The notes beneath the pieces are model-generated. The model saw only the letters and a list, made by a program, of their open reading frames with translations. It did no database searches and was not told where the DNA came from. From contig NW_027192651.1 in NCBI RefSeq assembly GCF_949987515.2, positions 62,001 through 126,000 on the forward strand: 64,000 nt of DNA, written 5' to 3'. Made by a program: the position numbers and the translations under genes. Shown piece after piece: positions 23,566 to 37,781 of the stretch. This DNA is from Delphinus delphis. Lineage: Eukaryota; Chordata; Mammalia; Artiodactyla; Delphinidae. Positions within the stretch are counted from its first letter, which is position 1. The number at the start of each line of letters is the position of its first letter.

Positions 23566-25144
23566 TTGGCCAAAAAGGGCGTATGCGTTTTTTCCTGAAT
23601 ATATTCAGGAAAAAACGCATACGCCCTTTTTGGCCAACCAAGCAAGCTTGCAAAGGAAATCTGCACTACAATGAAGTCTCACTTCCCCCAGGTCAAAAGG
23701 GCCATCTGAAAAAAGTGTAAAATCCAGAAAGGCAGGACAGGCCATGGAGAACTGGGAGCCTTGTTATGCTGATGGGCGGGATGTAAATTGCCAACAACCA
23801 CTCGGGAGAAGTGTATGGTGTTTCCTGAAACATCTAAAAAACAAAGCAACAGAACCTAGGGCACTTCCACTTATGGTCCTATAGCTTAGGGAAATTAAAA
23901 TCAAAAAGACACAGCCACCCCAAAGTTTGGAACGGCTCTGTTTACAAGAACCTCGTTTACAGTACAAGTTCAACATCGCAGAAAGTGAAAAATGGATAAA
24001 GAAGTTGTGGTATTTACTTACAAAGCAATATCACCAAGCAATGAAATCTGTGTCATCAGGCCCTTAGCAGCACAATGAGTGGATTCAGGTATGATGATTC
24101 TAACTGAAATAAGTCACACAGAAAAAGAAACATCATAAGATATCAGTAATACACGGAATGTAAACTTGGCTACACAGGAACTGAATTACAGAACAGAACA
24201 GGGTCTCAAATTTAGAAAACCAACTTATGCTTGCTTAAGGGTAAAGGTGAGTTGGGGTGCTGCATAAAACCAGAGATTGAAATGAGCACAGATAAAGTTC
24301 CTTAAGTCAAATATGGAATAGACAAGAGCTACTCCTTGCTCAACGAAATGGACTCAACACCGCATATTAAACGCCTAAGAATGTACCTGACTAGTAAGTA
24401 TCGTAAAACCTATGGATTGCTATGTCTCCAAAAGAGAATCAAGCATGTGTACAGGGGCATAAACGCAGCAGTGATAGGATTGGAGAGGTTCGGTGAGCAA
24501 ATGAAGACCCTTTGAAGTCATATTGCATGGTACCCATTACACGGGTCTCAACTCTCCAGGTTCAAGGTATTCTTCCTTCAGCTAAAACATTCATGTGGAA
24601 ACCAAGTATGATCAACCATGTGAACGGGAGACGTTTTCAAATATGTCTCAGTTTTCCTCCCCTGGTACTCGGGTGCAACATTCCAGACGCTTTACTAACA
24701 CTCTCCCCACTTGGAGAGTCAGCGCCTTTAACCTCCTGTTTGGCCCAGTTTGCAATTTCTGCGGAAGATGAACAGGAATAGTGAGAACCAATGAGAGACT
24801 AGCTGGAGGTGTCTGGACGGACAAATTTAACTCTCATTTCCCACCAGGAAGAGGAAATAACCAAAGGCTCAGTGTGCCGTGCCGGAACCAGATTAGGGCC
24901 TGAAGCCATCCTGCGGTGTTGCGGCCAGCTCAAAAGAAAGCGAGTTGAAGAAAGGAGCTCAGGGGCACTGTAATTCACAAACCTGCAGAGTTATAAATGA
25001 CAGCTATCGTCCAAAAATAGACTGAAGTAAGGCTGCCAAGAGGACTTGAAAGCGGGGCAGAATTGCAGGAAACCGATTTCAGGAGGTAGACTGGAATTGC
25101 ATTGAAAGCATAGGAAAAGAGGCAGAACGTCCACAATGATGCAC
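23566..25144 (+). repeat. Satellite unit 15 (1579 bp)
   Basis: Perfect palindrome; no close partner found in the window. Private variants: TATCACCAAGCAATG, AAGTATCGTAAAACC, ACATTCATGTGGAAACCAAG (a net one-base loss). Confidence 0.85.
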
Positions 25145-26724
25145 TTGGCCAAAAAGGGCGTATGCGTTTTTTCCTGAATATATTCAGGAAAAAACGCATA
25201 CGCCCTTTTTGGCCAACCAAGCAAGCTTGCAAAGGAAATCTGCACTACAATGAAGTCTCACTTCCCCCCGGTCAAAAGGGCCATCTGAAAAAAGTGTAAA
25301 ATCCAAAAAGGCAGGACAGGCCATGGAGAACTGGGAGCCTTGTTATGCTGAAGGGCGGGATGTAAATTGCCAACAACCACTCGGGAGAAGTGTATGGTGT
25401 TTCCTGAAACATCTAAAAAACAAAGCAACAGAGCCTAGGGCACTTCCACTTATGGTCCTATAGCTTAGGGAATTTAAAATCAAAAAGAAACAGCCACCCC
25501 AAAGTTTGGAACGGATCTGTTTACAAGAACCTCGTTTACAGTACAAGTTCAACATCGCAGAAAGTGAAAAATGGATAAAGAAGTTGTGGTATTTACTTAC
25601 AAAGCAATATCACTCAGCAATGAAATCTGTGTCATCAGGCCCTTAGCAGCACAATGAGTGGATTCAGGTATGATGATTCTAACTGAAATAAGTCACACAG
25701 AAAAAGAAACATCATAAGATATCAGTAATACACGGAATGTAAACTTGGCTACACAGGAACTGAATTACAGAACAGAACAGGTTCTCAAATTTAGAAAAAC
25801 AACTTATGCTTGCTTAAGGGTAAAGGTGAGTTGGGGTGCTGCATAAAACCAGAGATTGAAATGAGCACAGATAAAGTTCCTTAAGCCAAATATGGAATAG
25901 ACAAGAGCTACTCCTTGCTCAACGAAATGGACTCAACACCGCATATTAAACGCCTAAGAATGTACCTTACTTGTAAGTATCTTAAAACCTATGGATTGCT
26001 ATGTCTCCGAAAGAGAATCAAGCATGTGTACAGGGGCATAAACGCAGCAGTGATAGGATTGGAGAGGTTCGGTGAGCAAATGAAGACCCTTTGAAGTCAT
26101 ATTGCATGGTACCCATTCCACGGGTTTCAACTACCCAAGTTTAAGGTATTCTTCCTTCAGCTAAAACATGCATGTGGAACCTAGAGTATGATCAACCATG
26201 TGATCGGGAGACGTGTTCAAATATGTCTCAGTTTTCGTACCCTGGTACTCGGGTGCAACATTCCAGACACTTTACTAACACTCTCCCGACTTGGAGAGTC
26301 AGTCCCTTTAACCTCCTGTTTGGCCCAGTTTGCAATTTCTGCGGAAGATGAACAGGAATAGCGAGAACCAATGAGAGACTAGCTGGAGGTGTCTGGACGG
26401 GCAAATTTAACTCTCATTTCCCACCAGGAAGAGGAATTAACCAAAGGCTCAGCGTGCCGTGCCGGAACCAGATTAGGGCCTGAAGCCATCCTGCGGTGTT
26501 GCGGCCAGCTCAAAAGAAAGCGAGTTGAAGAAAGGAGCTCAGGGGCACTGTAATTCACAAACCTGCAGAGTTATAAATGACAGCTATCGTCCAAAAATAG
26601 ACTGAAGTAAGGCTGCCAAGAGGACTTGAAAGCGGGGCAGAATTGCAGGAAACCGATTTCAGGAGGTAGACTGGAATTGCATTGAAAGCATAGGAAAAGA
26701 GGCAGAACGTCCACAATGATGCAC
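25145..26724 (+). repeat. Satellite unit 16 (1580 bp)
   Basis: Perfect palindrome. Carries GCTGAAGGGCGGG as in type C and GGGAATTTAAAATC as in type D, with private AAAAGAAACAGCC, GGAACGGATCTG and TACCTTACTTGTAAG. A mosaic or ancestral-like copy. Confidence 0.85.
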
Positions 26725-28304
26725 TTGGCCAAAAAGGGCGTATGCGTTTTTTCCTGAATATATTCAGGAAAAAACGCATACGCCCTTTTTGGCCAACCAA
26801 GCAAGCTTGCAAAGGAAATCTGCACTACAATGAAGTCTCACTTCCCCCCGGTCAAAAGGGCCATCTGAAAAAAGTGTAAAATCCAGAAAGGCAGGACAGG
26901 CCATGGAGAACTGGGAGCCTTGTTATGCTGATGGGCGGGATGTAAATTGCCAACAACCACTCGGGAGAAGTGTATGGTGTTTCCTGAAACATCTAAAAAA
27001 CAAAGCAACAGAACCTAGGGCACTTCCACTTATGGTCCTATAGCTTAGGGAAATTAAAATCAAAAAGACACAGCCACCCCAAAGTTTGGAACGGCTCTGT
27101 TTACAAGAACCTCGTTTACAGTACAAGTTCAACATCGCAGAAAGTGAAAAATGGATAAAGAAGTTGTGGTATTTACTTACAAAGCAATATCACTCAGCAA
27201 TGAAATCTGTGTCATCAGGCACTTAGCAGCACAATGAGTGGATTCAGGTATGATGATTCTAACTGAAATAAGTCACACAGAAAAAGAAACATCATAAGAT
27301 ATCAGTAATACACGGAATGGAAACTTGGCTACACAGGAACTGAATTACAGAACAGAACAGGGTCTCAAATTTAGAAAACCAACTTATGCTTGCTTAAGGG
27401 TAAAGGTGAGTTGGGGTGCTGCATAAAACCAGAGATTGAAATGAGCACAGATAAAGTTCCTTAAGCCAAATATGGAATAGACAAGAGCTACTCCTTGCTC
27501 AACGAAATGGACTCAACACCGCATATTAAACGCCTAAGAATGTACCTGACTAGTAAGTATCTTAAAACCTATGGATTGCTATGTCTCCGAAAGAGAATCA
27601 AGCATGTGTACAGGGCCATAAACGCAGCAGTGATAGGATTGGAGAGGTTCGGTGAGCAAATGAAGACCCTTTGAAGTCATATTGCATGGTACCCATTCCA
27701 CGGGTTTCAACTACCCAGGTTTTAGGTATTCTTCCTTCAGCTAAAACCTGCATGTGGAACCCAGAGTATGATCAAGCATGTGATCGGGAGATGTGTTCAA
27801 ATATGTCTCAGTTTTCGTACCCTGGTACTCGGGTGCAACATTCCAGACACTTTACTAACACTCTCCCGACTTGGAGAGTCAGTCCCTTTAACCTCCTGTT
27901 TGGCCCAGTTTGCAATTTCTGCGGAAGATGAACAGGAATAGCGAGAACCAATGATAGACTAGCTGGAGGTGTCTGGACGGGCAAATTTGACTCTCATTTC
28001 CCACCAGGAAGAGGAATTAACCAAAGGCTCAGCGTGCCGTGCCGGAACCAGATTAGGTCCTGAAGCCATCCTGCGGTGTTGCGGCCAGGTCACAAGAAAG
28101 CGAGTTGAAGAAAGGAGCTCAGGGGCACTGTAATTCACAAACCTGCAGAGTTATAAATGACAGCTATCGTCCAAAAATAGACTGAAGTAAGGCTGCCAAG
28201 AGGACTTGAAAGCGGGGCAGAATTGCAGGAAACCGATTTCAGGAGGTAGACTGGAATTGCATTGAAAGCATAGGAAAAGAGGCAGAACGTCCACAATGAT
28301 GCAC
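26725..28304 (+). repeat. Satellite unit 17 (1580 bp)
   Basis: Perfect palindrome. Private: GATCAAGCATGTG, GGGAGATGTGTTC, AATTTGACTCTC, CCAATGATAGAC, TTAGGTCCTGAAG. CAGGTTTTAGG is shared with unit 2, giving an incidental 86-codon + frame at 27671-27931. Confidence 0.85.
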
Positions 28305-29884
28305 TTGGCCAAAAAGGGCGTATGCGTTTTTTCCTGAATATATTCAGGAAAAAACGCATACGCCCTTTTTGGCCAACCCAGCAAGCTTGCAAAGGAAATC
28401 TGCACTACAATGAAGTCTCACTTCCCCCAGGTCAAAAGGGCCATCTGAAAAAAGTGTAAAATCCAGAAAGGCAGGACAGGCCATGGAGAACTGGGAGCCT
28501 TGTTATGCTGATGGGCGGGATGTAAATTGCCAACAACCACTAGGGAGAAGTGTATGGTGTTTCCTGAAACATCTAAAAAACAAAGCAACAGAACCTAGGG
28601 CACTTCCACTTATGGTCTTATAGCTTAGGGAAATTAAAATCAAAAAGACACAGCCACCCCAATGTTTGGAACGGCTCTGTTTACAAGAACCTCGTTTACA
28701 GTACAAGTTCAACATCGCAGAAAGTGAAAAATGGATAAAGAACTTGTGGTATTTACTTACAAAGCAATATCACTCAGCAATGAAATCTGTGTCATCAGGC
28801 CCTTAGCAGCACAATGAGTGGATTCAGGTATGATGATTCTAACTGAAATAAGTCACACAGAAAAAGAAACATCATAAGATATCAGTAATACACGGAATGT
28901 AAACTTGGCTACACAGGAACTGAATTACAGAACAGAACAGGGTCTCAAATTTAGAAAACCAACTTATGCTTGCTTAAGGGTAAAGGTGAGTTGGGGTGCT
29001 GCATAAAACCAGAGATTGAAATGAGCACAGATAAAGTTCCTTAAGCCAAATATGGAATAGACAAGAGCTACTCCTTGCTCAATGAAATGGACTTAACACC
29101 CCATATTAAACGCCTAAGAATGTACCTGACTAGTAAGTATCTTAAAACCTATGGATTGCTATGTCTCCGAAAGAGAATCAAGCATGTGTACAGGGGCATA
29201 AACGCAGCAGTGATAGGATTGGAGAGGTTCGGTGAGCAAATGAAGACCCTTTGAAGTCATATTGCATGGTACCCATTCCACGGGTTTCAACTACCCAGGT
29301 TTAAGGTATTCTTCCTTCAGCTAAAACATGCATGTGGAACCTAGAGTATGATCAACCATGTGATCGGGAGACGTGTTCAAATATGTCTCAGTTTTCCTAC
29401 CCTGGTACTCGGGTGCAACATTCCAGACACTTTACTAACACTCTCCCGACTTGGAGAGTCAGTCCCTTTAACCTCCTGTTTGGCCCAGTTTGCAATTTCT
29501 GTGGAAGATGAACAGGATTAGCGAGAACCAATGAGAGGCTAGCTGGAGGTGTCTGGACGGGCAAATTTAACTCTCATTTTCCACCAGGAAGAGGAATTAA
29601 CCAAAGGCTCAGCATGCCCTGCCGGAACCAGATTAGGGCCTGAAGCCATCCTGCGGTGTTGCGGCCAGGTCACAAGAAAGCAAGTTGAAGAAAGGAGCTC
29701 AGGGGCACTGTAATTCACAAACCTGCAGAGTTATAAATGACAGCTATCGTCCAAAAATAGACTGAAGTAAGGCTGCCAAGAGGACTTGAAAGCGGGGCAG
29801 AATTGCAGGAACCCGATTTCAGGAGGTAGACTGGAATTGCATTGAAAGCATAGGAAAAGAGGCAGAACGTCCACAATGATGCAC
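28305..29884 (+). repeat. Satellite unit 18, type I (1580 bp)
   Basis: Perfect palindrome, right flank GGCCAACCCAGC. Type I markers: CACTAGGGAGAAG, ATGGTCTTATAGC, CTCAATGAAATGGACTTAAC, TCTGTGGAAGATG, GAACAGGATTAGCG, GAAAGCAAGTTG. Matched by unit 20. Confidence 0.9.
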
Positions 29885-31464
29885 TTGGCCAAAAAGGGCG
29901 TATGCGTTTTTTCCTGAATATATTCAGGAAAAAACGCATACGCCCTTTTTGGCCAACCAAGCAAGCTTGCAAAGGAAATCTGCACTACAATGAAGTCTCA
30001 CTTCCCCCGGGTCAAAAGGGCCATCTGAAAAAAGTGTAAAATCCAGAAAGGCAGGACAGGCCATGGAGAACTGGGAGCCTTGTTATGCTGATGGGCGGGA
30101 TGTAAATTGCCAACAACCACTCGGGAGAAGTGTATGGTGTTTCCTGAAACATCTAAAAAACAAAGCAACAGAACCTAGGGCACTTCCTCTTATGGTCCTA
30201 TAGCTTAGGGAAATTAAAATCAAAAAGACACAGCCACCCCAAAGTTTGGAACGGCTCTGTTTACAAGAACCTCGTTTACAGTACAAGTTCAACATCGCAG
30301 AAAGTGAAAAATGGATAAAGAACGTGTGGTATTTACTTACAAAGCAATATCACTCAGCAATGAAATCTGTGTCATCAGGCCCTTAGCAGCACAATGAGTG
30401 GATTCAGGTATGATGATTCTAACTGAAATAAGTCACACAGAAAAAGAAACATCATAAGATATCAGTAATACACGGAATGTAAACTTGGCTACACAGGAAC
30501 TGAATTACAGAACAGAACAGGGTCTCAAATTTAGAAAACCAACTTATGCTTGCTTAAGGGGAAAGGTGAGTTGGGGTGCTGCATAAAACAAGAGATTGAA
30601 ATGAGCACAGGTAAAGTTCCTTAAGTCAAATATGGAATAGACAAGAGCTACTCCTTGCTCAACGAAATGGACTCAACACCGCATATTAAACGCCTAAGAA
30701 TGTACCTGACTAGTAAGTATCTTAAAACCTATGGATTGCTATGTCTCCGAAAGAGAATCAAGCATGTGTACAGGGGCATAAACGCAGCAGTGATAGGATT
30801 GGAGAGGTTCGGTGACCAAATGAAGACCCTTTGAAGTCATATTGCATGATACCCATTACACGGGTCTTAACTCTCCAGGTTTAAGGTATTCTTCCTTCAG
30901 CTAAAACATGCATGTGGAACCTAGAGTATGATCAACCATGTGATCGGGAGACGTGTTCAAATATGTCTCAGTTTTCGTACCCTGGTACTCGGGTGCAACA
31001 TTCCAGACGCTTTACTAACCCTCTCCCGACTTGGAGAGTCAGCGCCTTTAACCTCCTGTTTGGCCCAGTTTGCAATTTCTGCGGAAGATGAACAGGAATA
31101 GCGAGAACCAATGAGAGACTAGCTGGAGGTGTCTGGACGGGCAAATTTAACTCTCATTTCCCACCAGGAAGAGGAAATAACCAAAGGCTCAGCGTGCCGT
31201 GCCGGAACCAGATTAGGGCCTGAAGCCATCCTGCGGTGTTGCGGCCAGCTCAAAAGAAAGCGAGTTGAAGAAAGGAGCTCAGGGGCACTGTAATTCACAA
31301 ACCTGCAGAGTTATAAATGACAGCTATCGTCCAATAATAGACTGAAGTAAGGCTGCCAAGAGGACTTGAAAGCGGGGCAGAATTGCAGGAAACCGATTTC
31401 AGGAGGTAGACTGGAATTGCATTGAAAGAATAGGAAAAGAGGCAGAACGTCCACAATGATGCAC
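29885..31464 (+). repeat. Satellite unit 19, type J (1580 bp)
   Basis: Perfect palindrome. Type J markers: CACTTCCTCTTATGG, AAAGAACGTGTGG, ATAAAACAAGAG, CACAGGTAAAG, CGGTGACCAAATG, ACTAACCCTCTCCC. Matched by unit 21; TTGCATGATACCC (A at 30849) is private. Confidence 0.9.
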
Positions 31465-33044
31465 TTGGCCAAAAAGGGCGTATGCGTTTTTTCCTGAATA
31501 TATTCAGGAAAAAACGCATACGCCCTTTTTGGCCAACCCAGCAAGCTTGCAAAGGAAATCTGCACTACAATGAAGTCTCACTTCCCCCCGGTCAAAAGGG
31601 CCATCTGAAAAAAGTGTAAAATCCAGAAAGGCAGGACAGGCCATTGAGAACTGGGAGCCTTGTTATGCTGATGGGCGGGATGTAAATTGCCAACAACCAC
31701 TAGGGAGAAGTGTATGGTGTTTCCTGAAACATCTAAAAAACAAAGCAACAGAACCTAGGGCACTTCCACTTATGGTCTTATAGCTTAGGGAAATTAAAAT
31801 CAAAAAGACACAGCCACCCCAATGTTTGGAACGGCTCTGTTTACAAGAACCTCGTTTACAGTACAAGTTCAACATCGCAGAAAGTGAAAAATGGATAAAG
31901 AACTTGTGGTATTTACTTACAAAGCAATATCACTCAGCAATGAAATCTGTGTCATCAGGCCCTTAGCAGCACAATGAGTGGATTCAGGTATGATGATTCT
32001 AACTGAAATAAGTCACACAGAAAAAGAAACATCATAAGATATCAGTAATACACGGAATGTAAACTTGGCTACACAGGAACTGAATTACAGAACAGAACAG
32101 GGTCTCAAATTTAGAAAACCAACTTATGCTTGCTTAAGGGTAAAGGTGAGTTGGGGTGCTGCATAAAACCAGAGATTGAAATGAGCACAGATAAAGTTCC
32201 TTAAGCCAAATATGGAATAGACAAGAGCTACTCCTTGCTCAATGAAATGGACTTAACACCCCATATTAAACGCCTAAGAATGTACCTGACTAGTAAGTAT
32301 CTTAAAACCTATGGATTGCTATGTCTCCGAAAGAGAATCAAGCATGTGTACAGGGGCATAAACGCAGCAGTGATAGGATTGGAGAGGTTCGGTGAGCAAA
32401 TGAAGACCCTTTGAAGTCATATTGCATGGTACCCATTCCACGGGTTTCAACTACCCAGGTTTAAGGTATTCTTCCTTCAGCTAAAACATGCATGTGGAAC
32501 CTAGAGTATGATCAACCATGTGATCGGGAGACGTGTTCAAATATGTCTCAGTTTTCCTACCCTGGTACTCGGGTGCAACATTCCAGACACTTTACTAACA
32601 CTCTCCCGACTTGGAGAGTCAGTCCCTTTAACCTCCTGTTTGGCCCAGTTTGCAATTTCTGTGGAAGATGAACAGGATTAGCGAGAACCAATGAGAGGCT
32701 AGCTGGAGGTGTCTGGACGGGCAAATTTAACTCTCATTTTCCACCAGGAAGAGGAATTAACCAAAGGCTCAGCATGCCCTGCCGGAACCAGATTAGGGCC
32801 TGAAGCCATCCTGCGGTGTTGCGGCCAGGTCACAAGAAAGCAAGTTGAAGAAAGGAGCTCAGGGGCACTGTAATTCACAAACCTGCAGAGTTATAAATGA
32901 CAGCTATCGTCCAAAAATAGACTGAAGTAAGGCTGCCAAGAGGACTTGAAAGCGGGGCAGAATTGCAGGAACCCGATTTCAGGAGGTAGACTGGAATTGC
33001 ATTGAAAGCATAGGAAAAGAGGCAGAACGTCCACAATGATGCAC
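31465..33044 (+). repeat. Satellite unit 20, type I (1580 bp)
   Basis: Second I copy; perfect palindrome. Its first ~200 bases differ from unit 18 (CCCCCCGGTC for CCCCCAGGTC, CCATTGAGAAC for CCATGGAGAAC); after that I saw no difference. Confidence 0.9.
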
Positions 33045-34624
33045 TTGGCCAAAAAGGGCGTATGCGTTTTTTCCTGAATATATTCAGGAAAAAACGCATA
33101 CGCCCTTTTTGGCCAACCAAGCAAGCTTGCAAAGGAAATCTGCACTACAATGAAGTCTCACTTCCCCCGGGTCAAAAGGGCCATCTGAAAAAAGTGTAAA
33201 ATCCAGAAAGGCAGGACAGGCCATGGAGAACTGGGAGCCTTGTTATGCTGATGGGCGGGATGTAAATTGCCAACAACCACTCGGGAGAAGTGTATGGTGT
33301 TTCCTGAAACATCTAAAAAACAAAGCAACAGAACCTAGGGCACTTCCTCTTATGGTCCTATAGCTTAGGGAAATTAAAATCAAAAAGACACAGCCACCCC
33401 AAAGTTTGGAACGGCTCTGTTTACAAGAACCTCGTTTACAGTACAAGTTCAACATCGCAGAAAGTGAAAAATGGATAAAGAACGTGTGGTATTTACTTAC
33501 AAAGCAATATCACTCAGCAATGAAATCTGTGTCATCAGGCCCTTAGCAGCACAATGAGTGGATTCAGGTATGATGATTCTAACTGAAATAAGTCACACAG
33601 AAAAAGAAACATCATAAGATATCAGTAATACACGGAATGTAAACTTGGCTACACAGGAACTGAATTACAGAACAGAACAGGGTCTCAAATTTAGAAAACC
33701 AACTTATGCTTGCTTAAGGGGAAAGGTGAGTTGGGGTGCTGCATAAAACAAGAGATTGAAATGAGCACAGGTAAAGTTCCTTAAGTCAAATATGGAATAG
33801 ACAAGAGCTACTCCTTGCTCAACGAAATGGACTCAACACCGCATATTAAACGCCTAAGAATGTACCTGACTAGTAAGTATCTTAAAACCTATGGATTGCT
33901 ATGTCTCCGAAAGAGAATCAAGCATGTGTACAGGGGCATAAACGCAGCAGTGATAGGATTGGAGAGGTTCGGTGACCAAATGAAGACCCTTTGAAGTCAT
34001 ATTGCATGGTACCCATTACACGGGTCTTAACTCTCCAGGTTTAAGGTATTCTTCCTTCAGCTAAAACATGCATGTGGAACCTAGAGTATGATCAACCATG
34101 TGATCGGGAGACGTGTTCAAATATGTCTCAGTTTTCGTACCCTGGTACTCGGGTGCAACATTCCAGACGCTTTACTAACCCTCTCCCGACTTGGAGAGTC
34201 AGCGCCTTTAACCTCCTGTTTGGCCCAGTTTGCAATTTCTGCGGAAGATGAACAGGAATAGCGAGAACCAATGAGAGACTAGCTGGAGGTGTCTGGACGG
34301 GCAAATTTAACTCTCATTTCCCACCAGGAAGAGGAAATAACCAAAGGCTCAGCGTGCCGTGCCGGAACCAGATTAGGGCCTGAAGCCATCCTGCGGTGTT
34401 GCGGCCAGCTCAAAAGAAAGCGAGTTGAAGAAAGGAGCTCAGGGGCACTGTAATTCACAAACCTGCAGAGTTATAAATGACAGCTATCGTCCAATAATAG
34501 ACTGAAGTAAGGCTGCCAAGAGGACTTGAAAGCGGGGCAGAATTGCAGGAAACCGATTTCAGGAGGTAGACTGGAATTGCATTGAAAGAATAGGAAAAGA
34601 GGCAGAACGTCCACAATGATGCAC
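33045..34624 (+). repeat. Satellite unit 21, type J (1580 bp)
   Basis: Second J copy; perfect palindrome. The only difference from unit 19 that I noticed is G at 34009. Confidence 0.9.
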
Positions 34625-36202
34625 TTGGCCAAAAAGGGCGTATGCGTTTTTTCCTGAATATATTCAGGAAAAAACGCATACGCCCTTTTTGGCCAACCCA
34701 GCAAGCTTGCAAAGGAAATCTGCACTACAATGAAGTCTCACTTCCCCCCGGTCAAAAGGGCCATCTGAAAAAAGTGTAAAATCCAGAAAGGCAGGACAGG
34801 CCATGGAGGACTGGGAGCCTTGTTATGCTGATGGGCGGGATGTAAATTGCCAACAACCACTCGGGAGAAGTGTATGGTGTTTCCTGAAACATCTAAAAAA
34901 CAAAGCAACAGAACCTAGGGCACTTCCACTTATGGTCCTATAGCTTTGGGAAATTAAAATCAAAAAGACACAGCCACCCCAAAGTTTGGAATGTCTCTGT
35001 TTACAAGAACCTCGTTTACAGTACAAGTTCAACATCGCAGAAAGTGAAAAATGGATAAAGAACTTGTGGTATTTACTAACAAAGCAATATCACTCAGCAA
35101 TGAAATCTGTGTCATCAGGCCCTTAGCAGCACAATGAGTGGATTCAGGTATGATGATTCTAACTGAAATAAGTCACACAGAAAAAGAAACATCATAAGAT
35201 ATCAGTAATACACGGAATGGAAACTTGGCTACACAGGAACTGAATTACAGAACAGAACAGGGTCTCAAATTTAGAAAACCAACTTATTCTTGCTTAAGGG
35301 TAAAGGTGAGTTGGGGTGCTGCATAAAACCAGAGATTGAAATGAGCACAGATAAAGTTCCTTAAGCCAAATATGGAATAGACAAGAGCTACTCCTTGCTC
35401 ATCGAAATGGACTCAACACCGCATATTAAACGCCTAAGAATGTACCTGACTAGTAAGTATCTTAAAACCTATGGATTGCTATGTCTCCGAAAGAGAATCA
35501 AGCATGTGTACAGGGGCATAAACGCAGCAGTGATAGGATTGGAGAGGTTCGTGAGCAAATGGAGACCCTTTGAAGTCATATTGCATGGTACCCATTCCAC
35601 GGGTTTCAACTACCCAGGTTTAATGTATTCTTCCTTCAGCTAAAACATGCATGTGGACCCCAGAGTATGATCAACCATGTGATCGGGAGACGTGTTTAAA
35701 TATGTCTCAGTTTTCGTACCCTGGTACTCGGGTGCAACATTCCAGACGCTTTACTAACACTCTCCCCACTTGGAGAGTCAGTCCCTTTAACCTCCTGTTT
35801 GGCCAAGTTTGCAATTTCTGTGGAAGATGAACAGGAATAGCGAGAACCAATGAGAGCTAGCTGGAGGTGTCTGGATGGGCAAATTTAACTCTCATTTCCC
35901 ACCAGGAAGAGGAATTAACCAAAGGCTCAGCATGCCGTGCCAGAACCAGATTAGGTCCTGAAGACATCCTGGGGTGTTGCGGCCAGGTCATAAGAAAGCG
36001 AGTTGAAGAAAGGAGCTCAGGGGCACTGTAATTCACAAACCTGCAGAGTTATAAATGACAGCTATCGTCCAAAAATACACTGAAGTAAGGCTGCCAAGAG
36101 GACTTGAAAGCGGGGCAGAATTGCAGGAAACCGATTTCAGGAGGTAGACTGGAATTGCATTGAAAGCATAGGAAAAGAGGCAGAACGTCCACAATGATGC
36201 AC
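34625..36202 (+). repeat. Satellite unit 22, type E (1578 bp)
   Basis: Perfect palindrome with the CCCAGC flank of type I. From about 35000 it has E markers: GAATGTCTCTG, CTTATTCTTGC, GAGGTTCGTGAGC (1-base deletion), AATGAGAGCTAGC (2-base deletion) and GGATGGGCAAATT. Private CTCATCGAAATGG creates an ATG and the incidental 82-codon frame at 35395-35643. Confidence 0.9.
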
Positions 36203-37781
36203 TTGGCCAAAAAGGGCGTATGCGTTTTTTCCTGAATATATTTCAGGAAAAAACGCATACGCACTTTTTGGCCAACCAAGCAAACTTGCAAAGGAAATCT
36301 GCACTACAATGAAGTCTCACTTCTCCCCGGTCAAAAGGGCCATCTGAAAAAAGTGTAAAATCCAGAAAGGCAACAGGCCATTGAGAACTGGGAGCCTTGT
36401 TATGCTGATGGGCGGGATGTAAATTGCCATCAGACACTTGGGAGAAGTGTATGGTGTTTCCTGAAACATCTAAAAAACAAAGCAACAGAACCTAGGGCAC
36501 TTCCACTTATGGTCCTATAGCTTAGGGAAATTAAAATCAAAAAGACACAGCCACCCCAAAGTTTGGAGCGCCTCCGTTTACAAGAACCTCATTTACCCTA
36601 CAAGTTCAATATCACAGAAAGTGAAAAATGGATAAAGAACTTGTGGTACTTACGTACAATGCAGTATCACTCAGCAATGAAATCTATGTCATCAGGCCCG
36701 TAGAAGCATAATGAGTGGATTCAGGTACGATGATTCTAACTGAAATAAGTCACACAGAAAAAGAAACATCATAAGATATCACTAATACACGGAATGTAAA
36801 CTTGTCTACACAGGAACTGCATTCCAAAACAGAACAGGGTCTCAAATTTAGAAAACCAACTTATGCTTGCTTAAGGGGAAAGGTGAGTTGGGGTGCTGCA
36901 TATAACCAGAAATTGAAATGAGCACAGATAAATTTCCTTAAGCCAAATATGGAATAGACAAGAGCTACTCCTTGCTCAACGAAATGGACTCAAAACCCCA
37001 TATTAAACGCCTAAGAATGTACCTGACTAGTAAGTATCTTAAAACCTATGGATTGCTATGTCTCCAAAAGAGAATCAAGCGTGTGTACAGGGGCATAAAC
37101 GCAGCAGTGATAGGATTGGAGAGGTTCGCTGAGCAAATGAAGACCCTTTGAAGTCATATTGCATGGTACCCATTCCACGGGTTTCAACTACCCAGGTTTA
37201 AGGTATTCTTCCTTCAGCTAAAACATGCATGTGGAACCTAGAGTATGATCAACCATGTGATCGGGAGACGTGTTCAAATATGTCTCAGTTTTCGTACCCT
37301 GGTACTCGGGTGCAACATTCCAGACACTTTACTAACACTCTCCCGACTTGGAGAGTCAGTCCCTTTAACCTCCTGTTTGGCCCAGTTTGCAATTTCTGCG
37401 GAAGATGAACAGGAATAGCGAGAACCAATGAGAGGCTAGCTGGAGGTGTCTGGACGGGCAAATTTAACTCTCATTTCCCACCAGGAAGAGGAATTAACCA
37501 AAGGCTCAGCGTGCCGTGCCGGAACCAGATTAGGGCCTGAAGCCATCCTGCGGTGTTGCGGCCAGCTCAAAAGAAAGCGAGTTGAAGAAAGGAGCTCAGG
37601 GGCACTGTAATTCACAAACCTGCAGAGTTATAAATGACAGCTATCGTCCAAAAAAATACTGAAGTAAGGCTGCCAAGAGGACTTGAAAGCGGGGCAGAAT
37701 TGCAGGAAACCGATTTCAGGAGGTAGACTGGAATTGCATTGAAAGCATAGGAAAAGAGGCAGAACGTCCACAATGATGCAC
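36203..37781 (+). repeat. Satellite unit 23, type F (1579 bp)
   Basis: Palindrome is 73 bp (36203-36275): one extra T right of centre, and C to A at 36263. F markers: CAAGCAAACTTGC, CACTTCTCCCCGG, AAAGGCAACAGG (2-base deletion), GCCATCAGACACTTG, TTTGGAGCGCC, CTCAAAACCCC. Y haplotype. The last third looks unlike units 25 and 28 (AGACACTTTACTAAC). Confidence 0.9.

Larger units (their letters stand above)
28305..34624 (+). repeat. Higher-order repeat: near-identical dimer pair I-J-I-J, period 3160
   Basis: From about 28500 the sequence recurs 3160 bases later with one difference noticed over about 3.1 kb (30849 A against 34009 G). The similarity appears to extend into the start of unit 22. Confidence 0.85.
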
